Source of the DNA: Zasmidium citrigriseum
Lineage: Eukaryota; Ascomycota; Dothideomycetes; Mycosphaerellales; Mycosphaerellaceae
Direction of reading: 5' to 3'
DNA: 64,000 bases
Assembly (NCBI GenBank): GCA_002786025.1
Contig: NHNW01000004.1
Span: forward strand, 372,001 to 436,000
The notes beneath the pieces were generated by a model. That model did no database searches, was not told the origin of the DNA, and worked only from the letters and a program-made list of their open reading frames with translations. This document shows, in pieces, positions 36,438 to 47,607 of this stretch. Each line of letters starts with the position of its first letter. The first letter of the stretch is position 1. Both the position numbers and the translations under genes were made by a program.

Positions 36438-39400
36438 CGTAATGCGTAGGCGTCCAGTCCACGAGGATGCATGCTATAGTGCAAAAGGAGCGACTGCGGT
36501 CGGCGGCGGCGGCGTAGCTCCCAGACCCAACGGGGCCTGTGTCACAGGACGGGCTGTTGTGTGACTGGGCGGATGCAGAAGGCACCGACAAGAGACGCCC
36601 TCACACAGCGCCACTGCGATGTATGTATATAGACCGAACGCGCAAGACCTGGGCACAGAGGTTAGCAACAGTCTTCCGCGTGCCGGGCGATCACCTGATA
36701 AGGGCATGCATGACAGTAATCTCCAGTCTTGCACGCAACCATTGCGGTGGTCGGCCCCCAGGCGCTCGTGATATTGCGGCTTACCGAGTTCCAGAGACAA
36801 AGGGTGGTCACGCTTCAAGCCTCACGTCAGCGACTCAGCCCACACACGCACCGCGAACCAGGTGGGTGTAGCAACGGCAGGCAGCTGGTGCTGGCTGCGG
36901 AGTGCTGGGAGAAGGGACGCCGCGATGCCCGCCCCCGAGAGTGATATACAACTGGCGTGCGGACCTAAGATTCTGCTGCAGCATGCGCTTGACGTCTGAC
37001 CAATGGTGGCGTCGCAGTGGGATGCAGGTTGGCTCTGGCGCGCCTCTGTCGTGCAACCCTCCTCCGCAATCGTCGGCCTCGATTCTGGAACCGCTGCACG
37101 GCGCTCGAAGCGGCGGTGTGTGTGTGCGCTGGGCCGTTCTCGCAGCAGAGCGGCCGGGAGGGCGCCTGGCTGGGGTTGGGAAGATGGAGGGGTGGTGTAG
37201 TGAGAGGGAGTCTACAGTTTCTCTAATCGCGAGAAGGTTTGATATGATATGGTGGGGCGGCCGTAGAGACGCTAGTAGAGGAGAGCACGGCCCAGCACTC
37301 GGTCCTACGAGGCCCTTAAATTGCGACAGCACGCTATTGCCCGCTATGCGACATTGTAGTGCGCCGAGACGACGATTACCTTCTGTCTCCCACCGCCAAT
37401 CGCAGCAACGTCAGCAGCGTCGTGGGAAGCATTGAGGCCAGCAGAACCCTCGTGCACGCGCTGCAGACCATCGCGCAGCAGCAGGTCGGCAGGCCATGGC
37501 ATTATTCATGCACCGAGCTGATATCGGCTGGCCGCGCTGCAGTAGCACGTCTGCTGGCCTGGTCCTTAGACTCGTTATCCGCCGGTACGCCGGGATAAGC
37601 TCGCCTTTGGGAATGGAGGGAGAGTGTGATATCATGGGCACATCTCCCGAGCCCTTGATGATCGTGGGCATCTGCACGTTGGCGAGGGCCAAGCCATTGC
37701 AGCGCAGTAGAGCTGTGCTGCCGCCAGTCGAAGCTCCAGTATGCGCCGCGCGGATACTGACGGTGTGCGCTGCAGCTGGGCATGAGGCGCCTCCGCAATC
37801 TTCAAATCCGCACGCCTGCCTGCGGTACGACATCCTACCTGTCCTCATCTCGGCGTGTATAAGCACTCTCTGTCAATGCTGTCCCATATGCCAGCGTGAG
37901 ACATCCACGCAGCGGTAAGCCATTGTACCTTGCGATCCTTTCACATGCAACGACACTTTTTACCCATGCTGAATTCGGATCTTAGCCGAAGCATGCCCTC
38001 ACGGTTGCTGCGACCAACTTCCTCTTCCCGTACTCGATCGGGTGTGGTCCAGCAGATCATCCAAGCTCCATTGCCCCCATGCATGAGGGTGTACAATGGT
38101 GCGGCAGCCGCGGCTGTCCAATCAAGAACCGTAAAGACTCCTTCATCTTTGGTTGTACGCGGGTACTCACACCGCTGTCATCTTTCAAGACTTACCTGTC
38201 TCTTTGGCTGGTACACAGAGGGAGGCTAGCTGCACGTCGCCCCCAGAAGCATCATGTCGTGCTCCTGAACATCGGCGCGAGCGTAGCATGTAATACAGTC
38301 GCGTGGCCAACTCAACAGACTGGGCGGCTAAGTCCCCCGACTGTCGTGATTGTGATACTTGCGCGCGGAAAAATTGTTGAATCTCGTCGATGTCGTGAGA
38401 TAAAGTCCGACTGCCGGCAATATGCAACACCGAACCGTCGAGTTGTGCTCATGTAGTGCTTCTGGGCCATTATCGGATGGCGACAAGGTCCACGGGCTGT
38501 GATAGTGGGCAGCGTTGGAGATCCAGCCGATGGTAGCTCCCTAGTGGCCAGCTTGTGCGATTTCGCCTCATTATTCGCCGCCGCCAACAAGAACTACTAT
38601 CTGGTACGCAGTGTTCTTCTCATGGGAACCTTGGTTGCTCTCGATGCAACAAAGGTCATGCGCAACGAAGCGGTGGGCGACCCCACTGCCATTCCGTCTT
38701 CTTTTCGTGCTAAATGCTGAATGCATGGCCGTCTCGGAGTCGTAAAATCGGTCTGTTCGCGATATAGCACATTGAAGCCTGGAATGCCACGCGCGCGACT
38801 CTCTGGACCAACATTTGAAAGTACTCTTCCTGCAGGATGCGTATATGCAGTAGGGGTCCAATGTGCCCATGTCAAGCGAAGCTGTACGTCAGCGAGCGAT
38901 GAGTGCCGTTCAAGCATGTTGCCTGTTGCTCCAATGGCAAGGCCAAGATAGAAGAAAGTCCGTGGCGGGTACTTGAAGGGCTTTTCGTGTTGATAGCACT
39001 CTTTTCAACCCTTACCTTGGTCGCGTTGAAACGTAGTCTTGCTGTTCAAGCTCCTGGTGGAGGAGAGGGCGGATATTCAGCAAAATTCGCAGAAATTCCT
39101 GGATCGGCTTCGATGCCAGAATTGATAGTGGCCTTTGGACGGAGTCGATGCAAAGGATTGAGTTACAGGCTTGCATTCGATCATCGTCCTTTTCTTGGAA
39201 GATGGAGCTTGCCGTCTTCAAGGCAAAGAGGGGAGCTTCTTTGGCGTGGTTGTTCACGACCAGATGGAGCAAGTGGGATGAGCGTTTCGCCTGGGGATCC
39301 TCCAAACATCTGAAACTAGTGGTCCAAGCTCCGGCGAAACGACGACGCCTCCAGAGCCAACGAGTTCTTGAGGTGAGTGTTCGACGGCCCAATGTTCGTG

Positions 39401-40141
39401 GGCGGCGCCGTTGATGTCTGCGCGAGCATCGTGGTGGTCGTGCATCGAGAGCCGTGGTCAAGGACCCGTCCCAGAGGGTGGCCAAGGGCATGTCGTGTTG
39501 TTGTTAGTCGCGTGTAGGCTGCATGATGCTGGCCGCCCGCGATCATAACAATGCGTGCGTGACCCAAGTCAATCGGGGTCGGCGCCTTGCCATTGTCGTT
39601 ATTGTCGCGATTGCAAGTGAGTCGTGCTGGTATTGGGGTAACAATAGGAGATCTTATCATATTATTGTCGGCAGTGATGAGGAGGTTTGATTAATATTGA
39701 AGAAGGTGGAGCCGTTGCTGCTGTTATTGGGCAAGCGCGACCCTGGAGGCTCGTGCACGGATGTCCGACCACATTACACGCTCTCGTCAATCGATAACTC
39801 ACATCAACAGCCACACACACCAACCAACACCCCGCCGCCCTTCATTCATTTAGCAAGCAACAATTCATGCGATGCCCGCGACCTTGCTGCAGCAATCTCA
39901 ACAGGTGGACTGCCGCCGCCCGCTCGAGCGCTGATTGCGACCGCCGACCAAGGGGGTGTACATCGCCGTACACTGCATAGCAACCGACCCATTCACTTCC
40001 CCAAACTCCGTCAGCACCCACGCAAGGACTCTACGACGCAATTACATCGCGTGCGACGTCTCGATTGCGGCCGCTTCGATCGTTATCACCCACCCCGGCT
40101 CCTCGACCAGCCATCCCATTCTCGAACCTCCACATCACAAC
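36438..40141. other. Gene-free divergent region upstream of the LRR and CDH1 genes
   Basis: 3.7 kb of GC-rich sequence with many short overlapping frames but no family resemblance or coherent splice structure. The portion from ~39700 is C/A-rich (CACACACCAACCAACACCC, 39811-39829) and should be the CDH1 leader. An ATG at 39935 is in frame with CDH1. Confidence 0.5.
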
Positions 40142-41998
40142 ATGGCCTCTTCACTCGATGAGGCAGCGCCACCTTCAGCACAGCTGGCCGATGAACTAGC
40201 TGCCGAAGCAGGCACCCCAGCTCCGCTATCGCCACCTCGCAGCAAAACTCCGCCGACGATCACCGGAAAGCGTCCGCATAGTGACACCCAGGCGGCTGCC
40301 AGCAATGGGGCCGCGCGTAGCGGTAGCGAACCTGTCAGCGCAACTGCGTTGAACAAGGCCCTGGAAAAAGTTGAGAGAAGCGGACAACGTCGAGTTAGCA
40401 CACCCACAGCAAGCCCAAGTCGCAAGCGTCAGAAGGTCAAGGGTGTGGATCGCTTCATACCAAATCGCGGTGGACAAGACCTGTCTGCGAGCTACAACTT
40501 GCTACACGAAGATGGCTCTCCGGCCACTCCATCGAGGCTCAGAAAGGCTCCGAGCGACCTCCACTTTCAGAAGCGTGAGGCTAACCGGCAGTACTCCTCC
40601 ATCCTCCGATCTGAGATGTTCGACAATGAGATTCCACAATCCATCAACGAGCGCTCCGGCTCACGAGCCCAGACGCCACCTGTGACCGCTTCGAGTTCAA
40701 CTTCGATACCGACGAACTCGGCACTTACTCCATCCACTCCACACAAGAACCTCTTTTCATACGGCCCAAATACACAACCTTCTCTGACGCCTCGGTCAAT
40801 ATCGCGAAGCGAGCGTGGACCGAACATCAACGCCAGATCGGAAATCTACAGTCTTTCACCCGTGAAACACTCTTCGCAATCCATGCTTCTGTCTCCGCGC
40901 AAGACGCCACGAGCAGTCAGCAAGGTACCATACAAGGTGCTGGATGCACCTGACTTGGCAGACGACTTCTACTTGAATTTGGTGGACTGGGGATCGAACG
41001 ACGTGCTGGCTGTCGGCCTGGGGCCTTCCGTATATCTTTGGAATCGCGAGACTGGCAAAGTCACCACACTTTGTACATTGGACGGCGACAGCGTCACTAG
41101 TGTCAACTGGATTCAACGCGGCACACATCTGGCCATTGGCACCTCAAAGGGCCTTCTTCATATCTGGGACACCGTTGCGCAGAAGCGACTACGGACGATG
41201 ACAGGACACACCTCGCGGATTAGCAGCCTCGCGTGGAATGCCCACATCCTTTCCACCGGTTCCAGAGATCGATCAATTCTACATCGAGATGTCCGTTTAC
41301 CCACGATGTTTCTACGGCGGCTCACTGGACATAAGCAAGAAGTGTGCGGACTGAAATGGAACTCTGACACCGAGCAACTAGCATCTGGCGGCAACGACAA
41401 CAAGATCTTCATTTGGGATCGGATGGAGGAGCGGTGGCAGCATCGGTGGGGCGAGCAAGAGGGCGGTCACAAAGCGGCGGTGAAAGCGATTGCTTGGAAT
41501 CCGCACCAGCGAGGAGTGCTCGCATCAGGCGGCGGCACGGCCGACAGGTGCATCAAGTTCTGGAACACAATATCCAATGCGCAAACATCGACTTCGCGGA
41601 GTATGCCACCAGAACAACCGAACCTTGGCCTCGGCCTTTCGACGTCACCTCTGCCGGAGTCGCCGCTCTCGCCGCAGATGTTAAATCCGCATCTCATCAG
41701 TTCGCACGATACCGGAAGCCAAGTCTGCAATCTCCTCTTCTCGCAGCGGACATCCGAGCTCGTTAGCACCCATGGATACTCACAGCATGCTATCAACATC
41801 TGGAAGTATCCAAGCATGAACCAAGTCGTGAGCTTGACAGGCCACACGTACCGTGTGCTTTACTTGAGTATGAGTCCGGATGGCGCCATCATTGTCACCG
41901 GTGCTGGCGACGAGACCCTCCGATTTTGGGACGTCTTCGCTAAGCCTAACAAGGAGCCGAAGCGTGGCATCGTGGGAGAATGGGGAGTGATTCGGTAG
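40142..41998 (+). CDS. CDH1: APC/C activator Cdh1 (Fizzy-related WD40 protein)
   Basis: Single exon, 618 aa from 40142. The C-box DRFIPNR lies at residues 103-109. A disordered Ser/Pro-rich region with many SP/TP sites (potential CDK targets) follows, then LSPRKTPRAVSKVPYKVLDAP and seven WD40 repeats (DFYLNLVDWGSNDVLAVGLG, VTSVNWIQRGTHLAIGTSKG, TGSRDRSILHRDVR, LASGGNDNKIFIWD). The protein ends EWGVIR, the terminal Ile-Arg tail that docks on APC/C subunits. It recruits D-box and KEN-box substrates to the ubiquitin ligase from late mitosis through G1. Start at MASSLDEAAPP is preferred; an in-frame ATG at 39935 would add 69 residues of non-conserved sequence. Confidence 0.95.
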   Translation: MASSLDEAAPPSAQLADELAAEAGTPAPLSPPRSKTPPTITGKRPHSDTQAAASNGAARSGSEPVSATALNKALEKVERSGQRRVSTPTASPSRKRQKVKGVDRFIPNRGGQDLSASYNLLHEDGSPATPSRLRKAPSDLHFQKREANRQYSSILRSEMFDNEIPQSINERSGSRAQTPPVTASSSTSIPTNSALTPSTPHKNLFSYGPNTQPSLTPRSISRSERGPNINARSEIYSLSPVKHSSQSMLLSPRKTPRAVSKVPYKVLDAPDLADDFYLNLVDWGSNDVLAVGLGPSVYLWNRETGKVTTLCTLDGDSVTSVNWIQRGTHLAIGTSKGLLHIWDTVAQKRLRTMTGHTSRISSLAWNAHILSTGSRDRSILHRDVRLPTMFLRRLTGHKQEVCGLKWNSDTEQLASGGNDNKIFIWDRMEERWQHRWGEQEGGHKAAVKAIAWNPHQRGVLASGGGTADRCIKFWNTISNAQTSTSRSMPPEQPNLGLGLSTSPLPESPLSPQMLNPHLISSHDTGSQVCNLLFSQRTSELVSTHGYSQHAINIWKYPSMNQVVSLTGHTYRVLYLSMSPDGAIIVTGAGDETLRFWDVFAKPNKEPKRGIVGEWGVIR

Positions 41999-42492
41999 AC
42001 GAGTTGGGGTTGGATTGGGTCAATAGGCTGGGGAATCGAGCTGTACACATGCAGTGGCAGACGACGCTCGCGTGATCACCATCTTTTGGCACGATGGTCT
42101 TGGACTGGTAGCAGCTGTGGAAGAGCACACAGGACTCCAACATCATGATTTGAGCGAGCATTCACGACTTTTGATGAGCGAGGCATAGTTTCAGCATAGC
42201 ATGGCGCAGGTGGCAGGCTTCCTAGGTCGGTATTTCACAGGCGACAGATGCCTCAAGCAGACAGAATCATCAACACCAGTTCTCTGGCGTTTGCTCTTCA
42301 TCATTCATCGCACTACTCGGTATCACATGGCACTAAGGTTCGTCTAAAACGCCACGACTAAATTTACCGACTCATCGCAGCAACTTCACCTCTCAGGTCG
42401 CCCAACCTCGTGCGACTCAACGACATTCACTCCACGACTTCCGAATCGCTTCGAACTGGTCTTGGACAGCGACTTTCAGAGCGAACTTGAAA
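41999..42492. other. Intergenic, 490 bp
   Basis: CDH1 3' region and promoter of the following phosphatase gene. No coding frame supported. Confidence 0.45.
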
Positions 42493-43648
42493 ATGTCTCA
42501 ACCAAAGTACCTTACCGGTGACAAGGCCGGCATAGACGCATTTATCGATCAATTCGATGTGAGTCAAAGTCGACGCTCGAAAGACCAACGCAACAGCTCA
42601 TGCTAATACCCGAATGTCAGACTTTCCTCTTCGACTGCGATGGTACGCCTCCGAGAAACAATAATCATGCAAGAGAAGAGAAGGGGAATTGTTAACTTGG
42701 TGACCGAGAAGGATAGGCGTCCTCTGGTCCGGCGACCACCTGTTCCCCCATGTACCCGAGACGATTGATATGCTTCGGAAAAGAGGTGAAGAATACTTCT
42801 GCGAATGAGAAAGATTGAATGAGTGTTGACAAGAGACGTAGGGAAGCAACTGGTCTTCGTTACGAACAACAGCACAAAGTCAAGAAGCGACTATAAGAAG
42901 AAGTTCGACAAGGTCGGCATAACGGCGAACGAGGTGAAATATATTTTGAATTGAGGGGCATTGAATACCTCTGACCTTCGTGCAGGAAGAAGTCTTCGGC
43001 TCGAGCTACAGCGCAGCCATCTACATCTCCCGCATCATGAAACTGCAAGCCCCCAAGAACAAAGTCTTCGTCCTGGGCGAGACCGGCGTGGAACAAGAAC
43101 TTGCTTCGGAGGGCATCCCTTTCATAGGCGGCACAGACGAGAAATTCCGGCGGGAGGCCACCGACGAGGACTTCAAAGGCATGGCTAACGGCTCACTCCT
43201 CGATCCGGATGTCGCTGTCGTGCTGACGGGTCTGGACTTCCACCCGACTTATCTCAAATACGCCATGGGCTTCGCATACATCCGGAAAGGCGCTCACTTC
43301 CTCGCAACGAATATCGACTCGACGCTGCCGAATGCTGGCTCGCTTTTCCCTGGTGCCGGCTCGATCAGTGCGCCTCTTGTGGAGGCAGCTGGTCGCCCAC
43401 CGCTTGCTTTGGGCAAGCCAAGCCAGGCCATGATGGATGCGATCGAAGGCAAGTTCAAGTTCGACCGCAAGAAGGCTTGTATGGTCGGCGATCGGTTGAA
43501 CACTGATATTCAGTTCGGGATTGAGGGCGGACTTGGCGGTACGCTTGCGGTCCTTACTGGTGTCAGCAAGAAGGAAGACTTTCTTGCTGAGGGTGCGAAG
43601 GTTGTTCCCTCGGCGTATGTCGATCAGCTCGGAGACTTGGTGGGATAG
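42493..43648 (+). CDS. PHO13: 4-nitrophenylphosphatase / phosphoglycolate-phosphatase-type HAD enzyme
   Basis: Five exons: 42493-42558, 42621-42642, 42717-42785, 42842-42933, 42986-43648; 303 aa. The second exon is only 22 nt and carries the catalytic motif: TFLFDCDGVLWSGD with the two Asp residues of HAD motif I. Motif II is FVTNNSTKSR, and motif IV is MVGDRLNTDIQFG. A cap domain of the class C2 type lies between. Yeast Pho13 removes phosphate from metabolic side products such as 2-phosphoglycolate and 4-phosphoerythronate, a metabolite-repair role in the cytosol. Length equals the family norm (~300-310). All introns are GT-AG, 56-74 nt except the fourth at 52 nt. Confidence 0.96.
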
Positions 43649-43905
43649 AGCCGCCACGAATCCTAACACGACAGTGGCCTGACAAAGAGTCTTAGACATA
43701 AGCTAGAGATAGAGCGAAAGATGAAGATACATCATATGCTGGAACTGGTCTCATATCTCTTCCCGATGACCTGTCCGTGAGCACAGCTGACCTTTTGACG
43801 ACCAGGCTCATCGCCCATTGGATATGATCTCTTATGCTATATCCATCGCACTGTTGCAGTCGAGCAAACAGACGATGCTGACTTCTTGAACTAGGTCGTC
43901 TCCTC

Positions 43906-45804
43906 TCACTCAACTTTCTCAACAGTAACGTTTCCCTCGGCCTTCTCAACATCCTCATCTCCCTTCCACCCATCCGTCTCAGCAGCCATAGCAATCCTCT
44001 CATCTTGCTCAATATACACCTGCGGTCGCGAGAGCTGCGTCGCCAACTGGTTCCTACAGACAATAATCCCCGGCTTCGTCTCAAAGAACCTATCAATGTC
44101 CTCAAGGGTCCGATTTGCCGTCTCCGGATACAGCAAATAAGTAATCGGGATAAAAGCAAAGCAAATCACAGCCCAGACAATCCAGAACTTATACCCCAGA
44201 TTCGCAACTCCAGGTAACGTAGCCTGAACAACGGCATAGTTGCAGATCCAATTCGTCGCCATGGCGAGACTCGCGCCTTTCGTCCGCATTTCCAGGGCGT
44301 TGATCTCCGTTGGATAGAGCCAAGGGACACCCAACACGCCCATCCCGAAGGACGCGAAGAAGACGAAGAAGAATGCCACGGCGACGGATCCGAGCACGAA
44401 GCTGTCGCCGCCTTTTTCTGTCAGGCCTGTGGCGATGGCGATGACGATCCAGCAAATGGAGCAGGCTGCGGCTGAGCACATCATGACTTTTCTCCGGCCG
44501 TATCTTTCGATGACGAAGTAGGCGAGACAGGCGAAGATCAGGTAGTCGACGGAGCCACAAGCCGCGAGGATGCGGGAGAGGAGTTCGGAGATGCCAAGGG
44601 CGTTGATGAAGATGTAGGACATGTAGTAGGAGGTTACGTTGATGCCGGAGATCTTGCTCAAAGGTTAGTTGTGGTTCTTGGACGATCGATCGAGTTCTTT
44701 GCTTACCTGATTCATAGCCTGCATCCAAGCCCCCAATAACATCCTTCGAAGCACCCCTGAAGGTCCTCGACCGGTCAACAGCTGCCACCAGCTGTATGTA
44801 TTCATGTGTTCGCGATCGAGAATGTCTTTGATGACATCGAATTGTGCTCGTACCGAAGGCGTATCAGGGGTCGCTCCATTGCCTTGCAATGCCGCAATGA
44901 CCTCGAGAGCTTCCTCATGCTTGCCCTTTCGAATCAGCAGTCTCGGGCTATCTGGTAGGAAGGGGCATAGTGCGAAGATGCATAGAGTGAAGAAGATTTG
45001 GAAGGCGAGTGGGAATCTCCAGGCGACGTCTTTCGGAGCGAAGGAGAATCCTAGTGTGAGCCAGTTGGATATGCTGAAACCTATTGGCAATGTCAGAAAA
45101 GGACGTTCAGCTGGTTGAATTTCGAAGTCCACTAACCTGTGATGCAATTCGCCATCTGTATAATCACAAGCTTGCCACGAGAACGCATCTTGCTTGTCTC
45201 GGCTTGCCACACGCCTGCGGTGGCCGTGTTCATGCCAGTCCCTACGGTGCGTTAGCATCCATTTCACAACACTCGATGCCTGCTGAAGACTTACCCAGAC
45301 CAGCGACTATGCGACCAACATACATCTGAGCAACGCTATAGCTTGCAGTCTGGATCACAGCGCCAACGGCAATGACCGCACTGCCAACCAGGATCTGACG
45401 AGGCCGACCGAAGTAGTCTCCAGTGAAGATCGTGCTCATGGCGCCAACGAAGCAACCCGCGAGAGATCAGTATCGTTCAGCAACATTCGAAGAAGTTGAA
45501 CTAACCAATGTTGTAGATCGATGTCATCGTTCCTTGTGTATCTGCACTGGGATGGCCGAATGTTTCGAGGAAGTTCTCGCTGATGATGACATTGCCGAAG
45601 ACGCCTTGATCGTAGCTGTTTGGCCTTCTTAGTCTGGCGTTCATATGAAGGGCAGGGAGGTCTTACCCATAAAATATGAGAACCGTGCTCGCTGCTCTGC
45701 ATGAACGTCAGCTCCGTGTCGAGTTCATCATTCGGCTGGTATTCTCACATCGATATCCAGACAGTCAAGGCATCGCCGCTGCCTCCAAGATATTTCCGCC
45801 CCAT
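43906..45804 (-). CDS. MFS sugar transporter (SP family), splice acceptor of intron 3 damaged
   Basis: Exons: 45804-45749, 45696-45667, 45615-45506, 45456-45295, 45241-45137, 45080-44707, 44652-43906; 527 aa if spliced as the family requires. The first helix reads WISIAASTVLIFYGYDQGVF; then GDYFGRPRQILVGSAVIAVG, MYVGRIVAGLGTGMNTATAG, PDSPRLLIRKGKHEEAL (the loop motif after helix 6), and the second half ISGINVTSYYMSYIF, VIERYGRRKVM, LGVPWLYPTEINALEMRTKG and PETANRTLEDID. These are sugar-porter signatures with about 12 membrane helices. Exon 4 is expected at 45456, but the two bases before it are GG, not AG, and no other AG lies in that intron beyond the one in its donor. Substrate may be a hexose or polyol; not decidable. 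Confidence 0.88.
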
Positions 45805-46504
45805 CGTGGTCGTGGGTGACAATGACGAAGAAAGGGTGAAGTCGAAAGGTGACGAAGAATCCACAAACGCAACCTACGTGATCACTTTATCTCGTCTGCC
45901 TCGCGAGTCACACGTCTCCACTAATGCCGGTCGTAGGAATTCGTGTAACAGAGACCACTGCAGGGCACGAGAATTTGACGAATAGTTCCCTGTAGAACCA
46001 AGCTCAGGCCATGTGGAGTGCCCATGGGGTCGTAGTAGACTATTTCCGCATTACCGGAACGAGTATCGGCTGGCGGTCAGGTCGATCGGTACCATGCAAA
46101 TTCGAAGTCAATGCGGTGTGAGTGGCAGGTCCAGCGAATTCTTCCGAGCAGAAGGTAGGTAGAGCGAAGAAGTATATTGGGGGTCGTCTCTTTTTTGGAT
46201 AGGAGCTCGACATCATCCAGGTTTGATGATACCTGTGAGAAAGTGAAGCTCTGCAGTGACTGATAGGAAATATGGCGTACATGTTGCAATGCAAGCAGCA
46301 AGCTCTCTTCGAAAGGCTTGCTGCCGGAATTTCGTCAGTCGTAATAAGATCGATAACTTCCACAGAGTGCCATCCCGATAAGGCAAACATTATAGCCACC
46401 GTTTGGGCCATGACCAAGCAAAACGCTTCCAAAAAGGCTCATGAGGAGCCAAATATGCGGTGTGAAGATTATCAACCGTTCGTCAAGCAGCTCTTTCCTC
46501 TCCA
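45805..46504. other. Intergenic, 700 bp
   Basis: Promoter side of the transporter and 3' side of the Rua1-type regulator gene. No coding frame is supported. Confidence 0.45.
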
Positions 46505-47607
46505 TCAGCGGGCTTTGGAGGGCCTGGCGGTCGACTTGCGCGGCGAGCCGCTCTTGGATCGACTGTGAGTCCTTTGGAGCTGAGGTCTGTTCTTCGACTG
46601 GCACTTGTACGCGTGCCTGAAGTACGGCGTGCGCCATCGTTCAGCGCGGCCAACAGAGACCCAGTGATTGCAAGTTCCGCAGAGAACTTCATAGCCAATG
46701 GCGCCCTGAACAGAGCGCGCCTCCAGCGGCAGGACGAAAGGCTTTCCTGTTGCGTACGAAATGCCGTGAGAGTAGTGCTGTTCATGTCAAGACGTGTCAG
46801 CCGGTCTTCTCTTGGATGCTTCTACGCCAGCACAGACTTACCATGTGATACCAATACGCAGAGTCTTTGAGCTTATGCCTGCATGCATGGTCAGAACAAG
46901 TACGACGGTGGCATGCAAAATTAAATGACTCACCAAGTGCTACACCTAGAGCACCAACCAGCTCTTTCGTAACCATCGCCTCGAATCCATCTAGCAGTGT
47001 ACTCATCTCCCGGGAACCTTGCGTCCTGAGGTCGAGATGCCAACCCGTTCTCGAATGGTAGTGGATCGTTGGTCGGATCGAACTTCTGAGCCATGGCTGT
47101 GCGGCCATCTGCTTTTGGGAGATCCAGCACTCCGTAGGCATCGCTCGATATCTCAAGACTGGGCTTTTCGTCGTACTCTTGTGTGGTCATCGGTGTTTTA
47201 CTCGCGAATGCCGACAATGGAGAACTTGCAGAGGGGCTCAGGGACGCTTGCATTGAGTCGCAGAATGCTGCTTGACTTGAAGACCAATGCAACGGATATT
47301 GACTTGTTTTGTCTCCTTCGAAGCCGTTGCCCGAATGAAAAGCGGTGGGAACGTGGTTGTGGTGCGAACAAACTCCAGGATAGTAGGCGCCAGGCGTCTC
47401 CATCGGCGTGGCGTTCCAGTTGATCGTTCGGACATCATACACTTGTAGTGGGGCCTGTGAATGGATTCGGTGCCCCTGATAGCTATTTGTGTCGGGCAGG
47501 TATTCAGCCATGGACTCGGACCCATTCAGGGAGCTCTGACAGTCGATATTTGGATACCAGCATCCATCGTGTCCACCAGTCTCAAAGTCATTGTAGTACG
47601 AAGCCAT
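46505..47607 (-). CDS. Rua1-type zinc-finger transcription regulator (DUF4451 / Rua1_C)
   Basis: Exons 47607-46934, 46878-46842, 46777-46505; 327 aa. The first ~190 residues are low-complexity (Ser, Tyr, Pro). The C-terminal domain begins PLPFENGLASRPQDARFPGD, then TARWIRGDGYERAGWCSRC (first CxxC), WHKLKDSAYWYHMHYSHGIS across two introns, a second CGTCNHWV and YFRHAYKC. This Cys/His pattern is the Rua1 C-terminal domain, named for the Ustilago regulator of ustilagic acid production; ascomycete members are mostly unstudied. The 37-nt middle exon is needed to connect the His-containing helix. After the domain comes a basic Ser/Arg/Lys tail, possibly a nuclear localisation signal. Targets unknown; its neighbours are a sugar transporter and, further off, a SET protein and a P450. 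Confidence 0.86.

Noticed and set aside
36438..39900. Many short frames that might hide an extra gene upstream of CDH1
   Set aside because: I looked for exon chains with GT-AG signals giving coherent protein on both strands and found none.
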